Shown piece after piece: positions 42,892-51,871 of a stretch of 64,000 nucleotides of DNA (its first letter is position 1; each line of letters opens with the position of its first letter). This DNA is from Klebsiella spallanzanii (lineage in GTDB: Bacteria; Pseudomonadota; Gammaproteobacteria; Enterobacterales; Enterobacteriaceae). Under the pieces are notes generated by a model. That model was not told the origin of the DNA and did not search any database. It saw nothing but the letters and a program-made list of their open reading frames with translations. The stretch spans positions 124,001 to 188,000 of the forward strand of contig NZ_CABGGS010000001.1 of assembly GCF_902158555.1 (NCBI RefSeq), written 5' to 3'. The position numbers were made by a program, and so were the translations under genes.

Positions 42892-43791
42892 ATGTTTTCG
42901 GGACTATTAATCATTCTGCTGCCGTTAGTCATAGGCTATCTTATTCCTCTTAATCAGCCATCAGCCCTTAAACTCATCACGCGACTTCTGAGCTGGATCG
43001 TCTATGTTATTCTCTTCTTTATGGGAATTAGCCTGGCCTTCCTTGATAACCTGGCCAGCAACCTGCTGGCGATCCTTCATTATGCAGCGGTCAGCGTCGT
43101 TATTATCCTGCTATGCAATATTGCAGCGCTGATGTGGCTTGAGCAGAAAATGCCGTGGCAGAATCATCATCGCCAGGAGAAATTACCATCACGACTCGCA
43201 ATGGCCCTGGAGTCCCTCCAGCTATGCGGGGTGGTGCTTATTGGTTTTCTTATTGGCCTGAGCGGTTTGTCCTTTTTGCAACATGCCACCGAGGCCAGCG
43301 AATATACGCTGATTTTCCTTTTGTTCCTCATCGGTATTCAACTACGTAATAACGGAATGACGCTGCGGCAAATCGTCCTTAATCGCCGTGGAATGATTGT
43401 CGCGGTGGTGGTGATGGTCAGTTCATTACTGGGCGGCGTCATCAATGCCTTTATTCTCGACCTGCCGTTAAAAACCGGGCTGGCAATGGCCTCCGGGTTT
43501 GGCTGGTATTCGCTTTCCGGGATCCTGTTGACCGAATCCTATGGGCCGGTTATTGGCAGCGCCGCGTTCTTTAACGATCTTGCCCGAGAGCTGCTGGCGA
43601 TTATGCTTATTCCCGGCATGGTACGCCGCAGCCGTTCAACGGCGTTAGGACTGTGTGGCGCGACATCAATGGACTTTACGCTACCAGTATTGCAACGCTC
43701 AGGCGGCGTAGAAATTGTCCCGGCGGCTATCGTTCATGGCTTTATTTTGAGTCTGCTGGTCCCCATTTTGATGGCCTTTTTCTCTGCTTAA
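42892..43791 (+). CDS. lysO: L-lysine exporter LysO (YbjE)
   Basis: Inner-membrane lysine exporter, also linked to resistance to the analogue thialysine. The start MFSGLLIILLPLVIGYLIP gives 299 residues, as in E. coli. The ATG at 42883 is only 2 bases from AAGGA, while 42892 is 11 bases away and matches the homologue. About eight membrane helices; GMTLRQIVLNRRGM and ASGFGWYSLSGILLTESYGP are conserved family segments. E. coli lysO is activated by ArgP. Confidence 0.95.
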   Translation: MFSGLLIILLPLVIGYLIPLNQPSALKLITRLLSWIVYVILFFMGISLAFLDNLASNLLAILHYAAVSVVIILLCNIAALMWLEQKMPWQNHHRQEKLPSRLAMALESLQLCGVVLIGFLIGLSGLSFLQHATEASEYTLIFLLFLIGIQLRNNGMTLRQIVLNRRGMIVAVVVMVSSLLGGVINAFILDLPLKTGLAMASGFGWYSLSGILLTESYGPVIGSAAFFNDLARELLAIMLIPGMVRRSRSTALGLCGATSMDFTLPVLQRSGGVEIVPAAIVHGFILSLLVPILMAFFSA

Positions 43792-43800
43792 TACCTCTCA

Positions 43801-43826
43801 GGCGGTAGTCCTCTACCGCCAATTTT
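43801..43826 (+). terminator. Terminator of lysO
   Basis: GGCGGTAG - TCCT - CTACCGCC forms an 8-bp stem followed by AATTTT. Its T tract touches the FNR-like box of hcp. Confidence 0.75.
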
Positions 43827-43838
43827 GCGCTAAATCAA
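43825..43838 (+). promoter_or_regulatory. FNR-like box upstream of hcp
   Basis: TTGCGCTAAATCAA matches TTGAT-N4-ATCAA at 8 of 10 bases. Its centre is 72.5 bp before a start at 43904. In E. coli the hcp FNR site is reported at the unusual position -72.5, so the arrangement appears to be kept. Confidence 0.6.
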
Positions 43839-43897
43839 TCTCCCTGTAAGTTGTACCAGAAATACCTTTTATCCTTGCGCGCTCGGGCATAGTCTTA

Positions 43898-43920
43898 AAC
43901 ATGTATATTAAATATAACTT
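43898..43920 (+). promoter_or_regulatory. NsrR operator of hcp
   Basis: Eleven bases AACATGTATAT, one T, then AAATATAACTT. Each half agrees with the NsrR 11-1-11 motif at 8 of 11 positions. It overlaps the expected transcription start and ends 16 bases before the hcp ATG. NsrR is the nitric-oxide-sensing repressor of hcp-hcr in E. coli. Confidence 0.7.
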
Positions 43921-43936
43921 TAAAAAAGGTGTGACC

Positions 43937-45589
43937 ATGTTTTGTGTGCAATGTGAACAAACCATCCGTACCCCGGCAGGGAACGGCTGCTCTTACGCGC
44001 AGGGTATGTGCGGAAAAACAGCCGAAACATCCGATCTGCAGGATCTGCTAATTGCTTCTCTGCAAGGCCTCTCCGCATGGGCGCTTAAAGCCCGTGAATA
44101 CGGCATTATCGACCATGACGTTGATAACTTTGCGCCGCGTGCTTTTTTCTCTACGCTGACCAACGTTAACTTCGACTCTCCGCGTATCGTTGGCTATGCA
44201 CGCCAGGCGATTGCAATGCGTGAAGCGCTGAAAGCGCAGTGTCTGAACATCGATGCCCACGCTACGGTCAACAACCCCATGGCCGACCTGCAGCTGGCGA
44301 GTGACGATCTGGGCGATCTGCAGCGTCAGGCGGCAGAGTTTACCCCGAACAAGGACAAAGCGGCGATTGGCGAGAATATTCTCGGTCTGCGTCTGCTATG
44401 CCTGTATGGCCTGAAAGGCGCAGCCGCCTATATGGAGCACGCTCACGTACTCGGTCAATACGACAACGACATCTACGCCCAGTACCACAAAATCATGGCG
44501 TGGCTCGGTACCTGGCCTGCCGATATGAACGCTCTGCTGGAGTGCTCAATGGAAATCGGCCAGATGAACTTCAAAGTGATGAGCATTCTGGACGCCGGTG
44601 AAACCACCAAATACGGCCACCCAACGCCAACTCAGGTCAACGTAAAAGCCACCGAAGGCAAATGTATCCTGATCTCCGGTCACGACCTGAAGGACCTCTA
44701 TAACCTGCTGGAACAAACCGAAGGTACCGGCGTTAACGTCTATACCCACGGTGAGATGCTGCCAGCGCACGGTTACCCGGAGCTGCGTAAGTTTAAACAC
44801 CTGATCGGTAACTACGGCAGCGGCTGGCAGAACCAGCAGGTAGAGTTCGCCCGCTTCCCAGGCCCGATCGTGATGACCTCTAACTGCATCATCGATCCAA
44901 CCGTTGGGGCGTATGACGACCGTATCTGGACGCGCAGCATCGTTGGCTGGCCGGGCGTAAATCACCTGGAAGGCGAAGATTTCGCACCGGTTATCGCCCA
45001 GGCGCAGCAGATGGCGGGCTTCCCGTATAGCGAAATCCCGCATCTGATAACCGTAGGTTTCGGTCGTCAGACGCTGCTCGGCGCGGCGGATACGCTGATT
45101 GATCTGGTCAGCCGCGAAAAACTGCGTCACATCTTCCTGGTTGGCGGCTGCGACGGCGCGCGCGGTGAACGTAACTACTTCACCGATTTCGCCACCAGCG
45201 TCCCGGACGACTGCCTGATCCTGACCCTGGCCTGCGGTAAATACCGTTTCAACAAACTGGATTTCGGCGATATCGAAGGGCTGCCGCGTCTGGTTGATGC
45301 TGGTCAGTGTAACGATGCTTACTCTGCCATCATTCTGGCGGTGACTCTGGCAGAGAAACTGGGCTGCGGCGTGAATGACCTGCCGCTGTCTCTGGTGCTC
45401 TCCTGGTTCGAACAGAAAGCGATCGTGATTCTGCTGACCCTGCTCTCTCTGGGCGTGAAAAACATCGTCACTGGCCCAACCGCACCCGGCTTCTTCACGC
45501 CGGATCTGCTGGCCGTACTCAATGAGAAATTTGGTCTGCGCTCCGTGACCACCGTTGAACAAGATATGCAGCAGCTACTGAGCGCGTGA
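43937..45589 (+). CDS. hcp: Hydroxylamine reductase / hybrid cluster protein
   Basis: Hybrid-cluster protein that reduces NO (and hydroxylamine in vitro), protecting anaerobic cells from nitrosative stress; also tied to protein S-nitrosylation. The start MFCVQCEQT gives 550 residues, as in E. coli; the extension to 43901 lies in the operator. The N-terminal cysteines CVQCEQT...CSYAQGMC bind the [4Fe-4S]/[2Fe-2S] cluster, and ACGKYRFN and the [11 protein letters not shown] segment contribute to the hybrid cluster. Operon with hcr, 11-bp gap. Confidence 0.98.
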   Translation: MFCVQCEQTIRTPAGNGCSYAQGMCGKTAETSDLQDLLIASLQGLSAWALKAREYGIIDHDVDNFAPRAFFSTLTNVNFDSPRIVGYARQAIAMREALKAQCLNIDAHATVNNPMADLQLASDDLGDLQRQAAEFTPNKDKAAIGENILGLRLLCLYGLKGAAAYMEHAHVLGQYDNDIYAQYHKIMAWLGTWPADMNALLECSMEIGQMNFKVMSILDAGETTKYGHPTPTQVNVKATEGKCILISGHDLKDLYNLLEQTEGTGVNVYTHGEMLPAHGYPELRKFKHLIGNYGSGWQNQQVEFARFPGPIVMTSNCIIDPTVGAYDDRIWTRSIVGWPGVNHLEGEDFAPVIAQAQQMAGFPYSEIPHLITVGFGRQTLLGAADTLIDLVSREKLRHIFLVGGCDGARGERNYFTDFATSVPDDCLILTLACGKYRFNKLDFGDIEGLPRLVDAGQCNDAYSAIILAVTLAEKLGCGVNDLPLSLVLSWFEQKAIVILLTLLSLGVKNIVTGPTAPGFFTPDLLAVLNEKFGLRSVTTVEQDMQQLLSA

Positions 45590-45600
45590 GGAGTTAAAGA

Positions 45601-46569
45601 ATGACGATGCCAACCCATCAGTGCCCATGGCGGATGCAAGTTCATCACATCCATCAGGAAACGCCGGACGTCTGGACAATTTCGCTGCTGTGCCACGACT
45701 ATTATCCGTACCGTGCCGGACAGTATGCACTGATCAGCGTGCGCAACTCGGCGGAAACGCTGCGTGCTTACACCATTTCCTCTACGCCGGGCGTCAGCGA
45801 ATATATTACGTTGACCGTTCGCCGTATTGACGATGGCGCAGGTTCTCAGTGGCTAACCCGCGATGTGAAACGCGGCGACTACATCTGGCTGTCAGATGCC
45901 ATGGGTGAGTTCACCTGTGATGATAAAGCGGACGACAAGTTCCTGATGTTGGCCGCCGGCTGCGGCGTTACGCCGATTATGTCAATGCGCCGCTGGTTGG
46001 CAAAATATCGCCCGCAGGCCGATGTGCAGGTGATCTTTAACATACGCTCGCCAAAGGATGTCATTTTCGCAGAGGAATGGCGTCAGTATCCGGTGACTCT
46101 GGTTGCTGAAAACAACGCGACCCACGGCTTTGTCGCAGGACGTTTAACCACAGAGCTGTTGCAAAGCGTACCGGATCTGGCATCACGCACCGTGATGACC
46201 TGCGGCCCGGCACCGTATATGGACCTGGTTGAAAAAGAAGTGAAAGCGCTTGGCATAACGCGCTTCTTTAAAGAGCAATTCTTTACGCCGGTAGCCGAAG
46301 CCGCAACCAGCGGCCTGAAGTTCACCAAGCTTCAACCAGCGAAAGAGTTCTACGCGCCGGTCGGCACCACGCTGCTGGATGCGCTGGAAAGCAATAAGGT
46401 TCCGGTCACCGTCGCCTGCCGCGCAGGCGTCTGCGGCTGCTGCAAAACGAAAGTGGTTTCCGGCGAGTATACGGTCAGCAGCACCATGACGCTGACGGAT
46501 GCGGAAGTTGCCGATGGTTACGTGCTGGCCTGCTCCTGCCATCCACAGGGGGATTTAGTCCTGGCCTAA
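45601..46569 (+). CDS. hcr: NADH oxidoreductase Hcr
   Basis: NADH-dependent reductase that supplies electrons to Hcp. 322 residues, as in E. coli. The FAD domain has LRAYTISS, the NAD domain has AAGCGVTPIMSM and TCGPAPYMD, and the C-terminal [2Fe-2S] domain has CRAGVCGCCKTK with a final CSCHPQGDLVLA. A GGAG ribosome-binding sequence lies between the two genes. It ends in a perfect hairpin terminator. Confidence 0.97.
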   Translation: MTMPTHQCPWRMQVHHIHQETPDVWTISLLCHDYYPYRAGQYALISVRNSAETLRAYTISSTPGVSEYITLTVRRIDDGAGSQWLTRDVKRGDYIWLSDAMGEFTCDDKADDKFLMLAAGCGVTPIMSMRRWLAKYRPQADVQVIFNIRSPKDVIFAEEWRQYPVTLVAENNATHGFVAGRLTTELLQSVPDLASRTVMTCGPAPYMDLVEKEVKALGITRFFKEQFFTPVAEAATSGLKFTKLQPAKEFYAPVGTTLLDALESNKVPVTVACRAGVCGCCKTKVVSGEYTVSSTMTLTDAEVADGYVLACSCHPQGDLVLA

Positions 46570-46576
46570 CCCTAAA

Positions 46577-46612
46577 TTGCCGGATGACGTTGCGTCATCC
46601 GGCAAATTTTTT
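46577..46612. terminator. Terminator of hcr
   Basis: TTGCCGGATGACG - TTG - CGTCATCCGGCAA is a 13-bp perfect stem with a 3-base loop and a following run of T. The T run touches the stop codon of the convergent DoxX gene. The GCCGGATGACG arm resembles REP-type units. Confidence 0.93.
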
Positions 46613-47045
46613 ACCGCCAGACCGAATTTCCAGCCACGGCATAACGCCCAGCGCCCAGGAAGGCAATGGCCAGCGCGCCAACAAAGAAATAGACCAGGCT
46701 CTCAATCGCCCATGCGCCAACCGCGTCCAGCGCGAACGTTTTCCCTGTCCCGACCATCAACCAGGCAACAACCATCGTAAATGCCAGCGCCAGCGCCGCC
46801 GGGCGAGTCAGTATTCCCAGAATCAACAGGCAAGGCGCAACGACCTCGCCAATTAAAACCCCATAAGCGATAAAACCTGGCAATCCTTTTGCCACCAGCA
46901 TATTGCTGATTCCCCCTACGCCATCAAATAGCTTATGCAACCCGTGAAACAGCATCAGTCCGCCAACGGCAAGTCGTAACAAGAGTTTGCCGAAGTCGTC
47001 ATGAGATAGCATCTTATTAACAGCATTTAACAGCGTTTTAACCAT
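46611..47045 (-). CDS. DoxX-family membrane protein
   Basis: Small integral membrane protein of the DoxX/SURF4-like family, 144 residues with four hydrophobic helices. LLRLAVGGLMLFHGLHKLF and LPGFIAYGVLIGEVVAP are typical of the family. Some members are linked to thiosulfate:quinone oxidoreductase or to redox-stress complexes, but many are uncharacterised and I do not assign a function. It is convergent with hcr and divergent from poxB. E. coli K-12 has no gene here. Confidence 0.85.
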   Translation of the reverse strand: MVKTLLNAVNKMLSHDDFGKLLLRLAVGGLMLFHGLHKLFDGVGGISNMLVAKGLPGFIAYGVLIGEVVAPCLLILGILTRPAALALAFTMVVAWLMVGTGKTFALDAVGAWAIESLVYFFVGALAIAFLGAGRYAVAGNSVWR

Positions 47046-47196
47046 CTGAAATAATTCCTGTTTACTACTTAATGTGTAGACAGATTATGCGGAATTTTCC
47101 CTAAGTAAAACCAGCTGAAAATGAGGGGGAACGACAAACGTAGCGGCTATTTTCATCTAAGCTTGTAAGCGTTATCACTAAAGGAGATGGAAAACC

Positions 47197-48915
47197 ATGA
47201 AACAGACCGTGGCGGCATACATTGCTAAAACTCTTGAACAGGCTGGCGTTAAACGTATTTGGGGCGTCACCGGGGACTCTCTAAACGGCTTAAGCGACAG
47301 CCTGAACCGCATGGGTACTATTGACTGGATGCCCACGCGCCATGAAGAAGTTGCCGCCTTCGCCGCCGGGGCGGAAGCCCAGCTTACCGGTGAACTGGCG
47401 GTGTGCGCGGGTTCCTGCGGACCCGGTAACCTGCATCTGATTAACGGCCTTTTCGACTGCCACCGCAACCATGTTCCGGTACTGGCTATCGCCGCCCATA
47501 TTCCGTCCAGCGAAATCGGCAGCGGCTATTTCCAGGAAACCCATCCACAGGAGCTGTTCCGCGAATGCAGCCACTACTGCGAGCTGGTCTCATCCCCGGA
47601 ACAAATTCCGCAGGTGCTGGCCATCGCGATGCGCAAGGCGGTGATTAACCGCGGCGTCTCGGTCGTGGTGCTGCCTGGCGACGTCGCGCTAAAAGCCGCG
47701 CCGGAAAGCGCCAGCAGCCACTGGTACCATGCGCCGCTGCCAGAGGTCACTCCGCCGCAAGAAGAACTCAAAAAGCTGGCGCAACTGCTGCGCTATTCGA
47801 GCAATATCGCCCTGATGTGCGGCAGCGGCTGCGCCGGAGCCCATAAAGAGCTGGTGGCGTTCGCTGCGAAGCTAAAAGCGCCTATCGTCCATGCGCTGCG
47901 CGGTAAAGAGCACGTTGAATACGACAACCCTTATGATGTCGGGATGACCGGGTTGATCGGCTTTTCATCCGGCTTCCATACCATGATGAACGCCGACACT
48001 TTGGTGCTGCTCGGCACCCAGTTCCCCTATCGCGCCTTCTATCCGACGGACGCCAAAATCATTCAAATCGACATTAACCCGGGAAGTATTGGCGCGCACA
48101 GTAAAGTCGACATGGCGCTGGTCGGCGATATCAAATCCACCCTCAGCGCGCTTCTGCCGCATCTGGAGGAGAAAACCGACCGCAAATTCCTCGATAAAGC
48201 GCTGGAGCACTACCGTGACGCCCGTAAGGGGCTTGATGACCTGGCGAAGCCCAGTGACAAGACTATCCATCCACAGTACCTGGCGCAGCAGATCAGCCAC
48301 TTTGCCGACGACGATGCCATTTTTACCTGCGATGTCGGTACGCCAACCGTCTGGGCCGCGCGCTATCTGAAGATGAACGGCAAACGCCGTCTGCTGGGAT
48401 CGTTCAATCATGGTTCAATGGCCAACGCTATGCCGCAGGCTATCGGCGCGAAAGCCACGGCTCCAGAGCGTCAGGTGGTGGCAATGTGCGGTGACGGCGG
48501 TTTCAGTATGCTGATGGGGGATTTCCTCTCACTGGCGCAAATGAAGCTGCCGGTGAAAATTATCATCTTCAATAACAGCGTACTTGGCTTTGTGGCGATG
48601 GAGATGAAGGCCGGAGGTTATCTCACCGACGGTACCGAGCTGCACGACACCAATTTTGCCCGTATCGCCGAAGCCTGCGGTATCAAAGGCATTCGCGTAG
48701 AAAACGCGGCGGACGTTGACGAAGCGCTGCAAACCGCCTTCGCGACCGATGGCCCAGTGCTGGTGGATGTGGTCGTCGCCGGAGAAGAACTGGCGATGCC
48801 GCCGCAAATCAAACTGGAACAGGCCAAAGGTTTCAGCCTGTATATGCTGCGGGCGATTATCAGCGGACGCGGCGACGAAGTTATCGAACTGGCGAAAACC
48901 AACTGGCTGCGTTAG
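47197..48915 (+). CDS. poxB: Pyruvate dehydrogenase (quinone), pyruvate oxidase
   Basis: Peripheral membrane flavoenzyme that oxidises pyruvate to acetate and CO2 and passes electrons to ubiquinone. 572 residues, as in E. coli. RHEEVAAF carries the glutamate that activates thiamine diphosphate. The cofactor motif is [10 protein letters not shown] followed by FNNSVLGFV. The C-terminus (about the last 25 residues) forms the lipid-binding switch. An AAGGAGA ribosome-binding sequence precedes it. CTAAGCT near 47157 is a possible sigma-S type -10, which would fit the known stationary-phase control. Confidence 0.97.
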   Translation: MKQTVAAYIAKTLEQAGVKRIWGVTGDSLNGLSDSLNRMGTIDWMPTRHEEVAAFAAGAEAQLTGELAVCAGSCGPGNLHLINGLFDCHRNHVPVLAIAAHIPSSEIGSGYFQETHPQELFRECSHYCELVSSPEQIPQVLAIAMRKAVINRGVSVVVLPGDVALKAAPESASSHWYHAPLPEVTPPQEELKKLAQLLRYSSNIALMCGSGCAGAHKELVAFAAKLKAPIVHALRGKEHVEYDNPYDVGMTGLIGFSSGFHTMMNADTLVLLGTQFPYRAFYPTDAKIIQIDINPGSIGAHSKVDMALVGDIKSTLSALLPHLEEKTDRKFLDKALEHYRDARKGLDDLAKPSDKTIHPQYLAQQISHFADDDAIFTCDVGTPTVWAARYLKMNGKRRLLGSFNHGSMANAMPQAIGAKATAPERQVVAMCGDGGFSMLMGDFLSLAQMKLPVKIIIFNNSVLGFVAMEMKAGGYLTDGTELHDTNFARIAEACGIKGIRVENAADVDEALQTAFATDGPVLVDVVVAGEELAMPPQIKLEQAKGFSLYMLRAIISGRGDEVIELAKTNWLR

Positions 48916-48930
48916 CTCGCGGCTGCGGGC
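48915..48930. terminator. Weak hairpin between poxB and the GntR gene
   Basis: GCTCGC - GGCT - GCGGGC is a 6-bp stem (one G-U pair) followed by GTTTAT, in the only 17 bp between two convergent genes. It may be the poxB terminator. It marks the left edge of accessory island 2. Confidence 0.45.
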
Positions 48931-48932
48931 GT

Positions 48933-49664
48933 TTATCCACTGACAAAACGAAACGTCAGCGGGTAGCGCTCGCTATTGGCCCATCCCCGCGTAAATTCGA
49001 ACGGGACGTTATCTTTGCGCCGGGATGCTAAACGCTCAACGCGCATGCAGGGCAGGCCGGAAGGGATATCCAGCTTCTTCGCCATATCCACCTCCGGCAA
49101 GCAGGGGAAATAGCTCTCCTGCGCCGCGATACTCAATAAATAGAAGCGTTCGCCCAATACGTTATACAGTCCTTTTGTTTCAACTTCCTCGCGCTGTAAA
49201 TCAGGAAATAGCGCCAGCGGCAGACAGGTTTCTTCATAAAGCGCTGGAAGGCTATTAGTAAAGCGCAGACGCACCATAAATATCACTAAATCACTGGCTG
49301 AAAGATGCAGCTTTTGCTGCTGTTCGGTATTCGCCAGCTGCTGCGTAAACGTGAGGATAGAGGTACTGGCTTTCAGGCTATGCTGGGCCATATTCTCCGA
49401 AAAACTCAGCGGTTGATGGCGTCGGGCTTCGATAGGTGGGCAGGTAACTCGCGTCCCGATACCCTGTTTTTTTACCACATAGCCTCTTTCTGCCAGCATC
49501 TCTACAGCCGCACGCAGCGTCGCCCGTCCGCCGGTATACTGCGCGACCAGCTCACCTTCGCTGGGTAACATATCGCCAACCTTGAATTCTCCGCGCTCGA
49601 TACGTCCTTTAAGATCCAACGCTATTTGTACATACAATGGGTTAGCACTTTCCAGTTCGTCCAC
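48933..49664 (-). CDS. GntR-family (HutC/UTRA) regulator
   Basis: Probable repressor of the divergent PTS operon. 243 residues from a GTG start, with GGAG 6 bases upstream. The GntR winged helix covers about residues 7-73 (LPSEGELVAQY, RATLRAAVEML and KQGIGTRV). The UTRA ligand-binding domain covers about 95-238 (ALYEETCLPLALFPDL and the C-terminal VPFEFTRGWANSERY are typical). Regulators of this group usually sense a phosphosugar or similar metabolite. A perfect 12-bp inverted repeat in front of the operon is its likely operator. Confidence 0.9.
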   Translation of the reverse strand: MDELESANPLYVQIALDLKGRIERGEFKVGDMLPSEGELVAQYTGGRATLRAAVEMLAERGYVVKKQGIGTRVTCPPIEARRHQPLSFSENMAQHSLKASTSILTFTQQLANTEQQQKLHLSASDLVIFMVRLRFTNSLPALYEETCLPLALFPDLQREEVETKGLYNVLGERFYLLSIAAQESYFPCLPEVDMAKKLDIPSGLPCMRVERLASRRKDNVPFEFTRGWANSERYPLTFRFVSG

Positions 49665-49785
49665 GTTCCTCTCCCGCCCATACTTTTTAATGATCGAATT
49701 TCTTTACGCCAGAGATCCATGCTCATCGCATGCTGAATTAACACCCATTTTTTGATGAAAATGTGATCAAGCCTATGGACGCCAG

Positions 49786-49837
49786 TATACTCGATTCTTT
49801 ATCTTGTTCAAACATTCGGATGTTTGAATGTTTGAAC
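49786..49837 (+). promoter_or_regulatory. Promoter -10 and operator of island 2
   Basis: TATACT at 49786-49791 is a near-consensus -10. The operator at 49806-49837 has arms GTTCAAACATTC and GAATGTTTGAAC, perfect over 12 bp with an 8-bp spacer. The spacer holds a further half-site, giving TTCAAACAT, ATGTTTGAA, ATGTTTGAA: one inverted and two in direct repeat. A protein here would sit at about +8 to +40 and block transcription. Confidence 0.68.
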
Positions 49838-49861
49838 GATTACACTACCGCAGGAGGCATC

Positions 49862-50218
49862 GTGAACACCCCAACAATCGATACCGAAGAGATCAGTTTT
49901 CAGATAATTGCCTGCGCTGGTGATGCGCTGAGCAAAATGCATCAGGCTCTGGCATGCAGTAAGGCAAAGCAGTTTTCCGAAGCCGCACGCTTTATGCAGG
50001 AGGCCAACGCAAGCCTGAATGAAGGCCACAATTCGCATACGCGCTTACTGGTCGCCGAAAGTGAAGGTGCCTGCGCAAGCTATTCCACCCTACTCGCCCA
50101 CGCCCAGGATTCCCTGATGAATGCCCTGCTGGCGCATACCCTTTTCCAGGAATTTATCGAAATTTATCAGCAACTACACGGAGCCCACGATGAATCTTTC
50201 AACGTTAACGCATCTTAA
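49862..50218 (+). CDS. PTS IIA component, lactose/cellobiose family
   Basis: Phosphocarrier of a Lac-family PTS, an all-helical trimer. 118 residues from GTG 49862, preceded by a perfect AGGAGG; in-frame ATG codons upstream lie inside the operator. The phospho-histidine is His80, with the metal-binding Asp83, in HAQDSLMN. It overlaps the next gene by 29 bases. Confidence 0.88.
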   Translation: MNTPTIDTEEISFQIIACAGDALSKMHQALACSKAKQFSEAARFMQEANASLNEGHNSHTRLLVAESEGACASYSTLLAHAQDSLMNALLAHTLFQEFIEIYQQLHGAHDESFNVNAS

Positions 50219-50546
50219 TATTTTGCTGGTTTGCAACCTTGGCGCATCCACCGGCGTCATGGTGAGTAAAATGCGCACCATCGCCGCCGAGAGCGAAAAG
50301 CTACGCAACATTAAAATAAAAATTGAGGCCCACCCGGCAGGGTTACTGGTCGAGAAAATCAGTGAATTTGACGTCGTGCTGCTGGGGCCGCAAATCAAAC
50401 ACCGCCTGGCTGAGCTGGAGGCGATTTGCCATCAGCATCAGCGCCCTATTGGCGTCATCGACATCCGGGATTACGGTACCGTCAATGGCGGCAACATACT
50501 GAAAACCGCCATTCTGCTGCGTCTGGGCCGGGAGACAAACGCATGA
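50190..50546 (+). CDS. PTS IIB component, lactose/cellobiose family
   Basis: Phospho-cysteine carrier, 118 residues from ATG 50190. The active Cys15 is in LLVCNLGASTGVMVSKM, the family P-loop. DVVLLGPQIKHRL is also typical of the fold. An upstream in-frame start at 50121 would lie far inside the IIA gene. It overlaps IIC by 4 bases (ATGA). Confidence 0.9.
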   Translation: MNLSTLTHLNILLVCNLGASTGVMVSKMRTIAAESEKLRNIKIKIEAHPAGLLVEKISEFDVVLLGPQIKHRLAELEAICHQHQRPIGVIDIRDYGTVNGGNILKTAILLRLGRETNA

Positions 50547-51850
50547 GCCGCGCAAATTCCTTTATCACGTGGCTGGAACACTGGTTAACACCGGTTGCCG
50601 CCCGCATAGAGAGGCAACGGCATATCTCCTCTATCAAAAACGGCATGATCGCGCTGATGGCGGTATTAATGGTCGGATCCATCTCGCTGATGTTGATGGG
50701 GATCGGCGGTATGTTTCCCCAGGGTAGCGCCATCAGCCTGTGGTTCAAGCATTACAACAGCCTGATTAGCCTACCGTTCCAGTTCACCTTTGGCCTGCTG
50801 TCTGTGTATTGCGCCGCCTCGGTCGCCTGGCATCACGCCCAGCAAATGCAGGTTCCAATCCTGCCTGCGATCACCGGTTCAATGATGGCGACCCTGATGC
50901 TGAACGTCAGTATCGTTGACGGTAAAATGGTAACGGATTATCTCGATTCACGGGGGTTATTCGTTGCGCTGATCGCGTCGCTCTGCACCGTCGAATTAAT
51001 GGCATTTTTTATTCGCAAACGTATCACCATTCGTATTAACGGCCTGCCCGCAGGCATCGCGCAAACCTTCGAGTCAATTATCCCGTTGCTGGTTTCACTC
51101 GTTGCCGCCACGCTGGTACAGGGGACCGTCACGCATTTATCCGATGGGCTAATCCTGCCTCAAGTATTGATGAACGTCCTGGCGCCGGCCTTCAACAGCA
51201 TCGATACCCCGCAGGCCGTCTTTCTGATCTCATTTCTGGAAATGGTCTTCTGGTTTATCGGCCTGAACGGCTACGCCATTATTGTCGGTGTGGTGCTGCC
51301 CTTTATGACCCAGTACCTGGCGGAAAACGCGGCCGCTTTCGCCGCTGGCGCGCCGATCCCACACGTATTCGCACCGAACTTCTGGGACTATTTTCTCGGT
51401 TTCTCTGGCTCCGGCATCACCGGCGCACTGGTGATATTAGCGTTGCGCAGCCGCTCTCAGGAGCTACGAGCCGTCGGTAAAGCCGCCGTCGTTCCGGCTA
51501 TTTTTACTATCTCCGAACCGGTGGTCTTTGGCCTGCCCGTCGCCTGGAATCCCTGGTTCTTTATCCCCTTTGTGCTGGGTACGCCGACGATTGGCGTCAT
51601 GAGCTGGTACATCTTCCATTGGGGTTGGGTGCGCCCGCCGGTCACCAACGTCGGCGCAACGCCCATTCCGCTGGCGCAGTACCTCTCAACGATGGACTGG
51701 CGGGCGGTCATTCTGGGATTTGCCATCCTCGGCATAGCCACACTCTTCTACTACCCCTTCTTTCGGCTTTACGAACGCAGCCTGCTGCAAAAAGCACAGC
51801 AGCAAGATAGCCGCCAGGCAGCCTTCGATAGCCTGGACCTGGATTTTTGA
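50543..51850 (+). CDS. PTS IIC permease, lactose/cellobiose family
   Basis: Membrane permease of the ChbC/LacE type, 435 residues with about ten membrane segments. LEMVFWFIGLNGYAIIVG, NFWDYFLGFSGSGIT and the ISEPVVFGLPVAWNP segment are recognisable; the last (normally NEPIIFGLPIVLNP) carries the sugar-contacting Glu. The start follows from the ATGA overlap with IIB. No phospho-beta-glycosidase gene accompanies it. Confidence 0.9.
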   Translation: MSRANSFITWLEHWLTPVAARIERQRHISSIKNGMIALMAVLMVGSISLMLMGIGGMFPQGSAISLWFKHYNSLISLPFQFTFGLLSVYCAASVAWHHAQQMQVPILPAITGSMMATLMLNVSIVDGKMVTDYLDSRGLFVALIASLCTVELMAFFIRKRITIRINGLPAGIAQTFESIIPLLVSLVAATLVQGTVTHLSDGLILPQVLMNVLAPAFNSIDTPQAVFLISFLEMVFWFIGLNGYAIIVGVVLPFMTQYLAENAAAFAAGAPIPHVFAPNFWDYFLGFSGSGITGALVILALRSRSQELRAVGKAAVVPAIFTISEPVVFGLPVAWNPWFFIPFVLGTPTIGVMSWYIFHWGWVRPPVTNVGATPIPLAQYLSTMDWRAVILGFAILGIATLFYYPFFRLYERSLLQKAQQQDSRQAAFDSLDLDF

Positions 51851-51871
51851 TTGAGAACTAAGGATTAGAGT

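Noticed and set aside
44546-45562. A 338-codon minus-strand frame opposite hcp
   Set aside because: Antisense shadow of hcp; composition follows its codon pattern.
49759-49780. CRP site in front of island 2
   Set aside because: The left half AAATGTGATC is perfect, but the right half does not match and its distance to the -10 element is not a usual CRP position.
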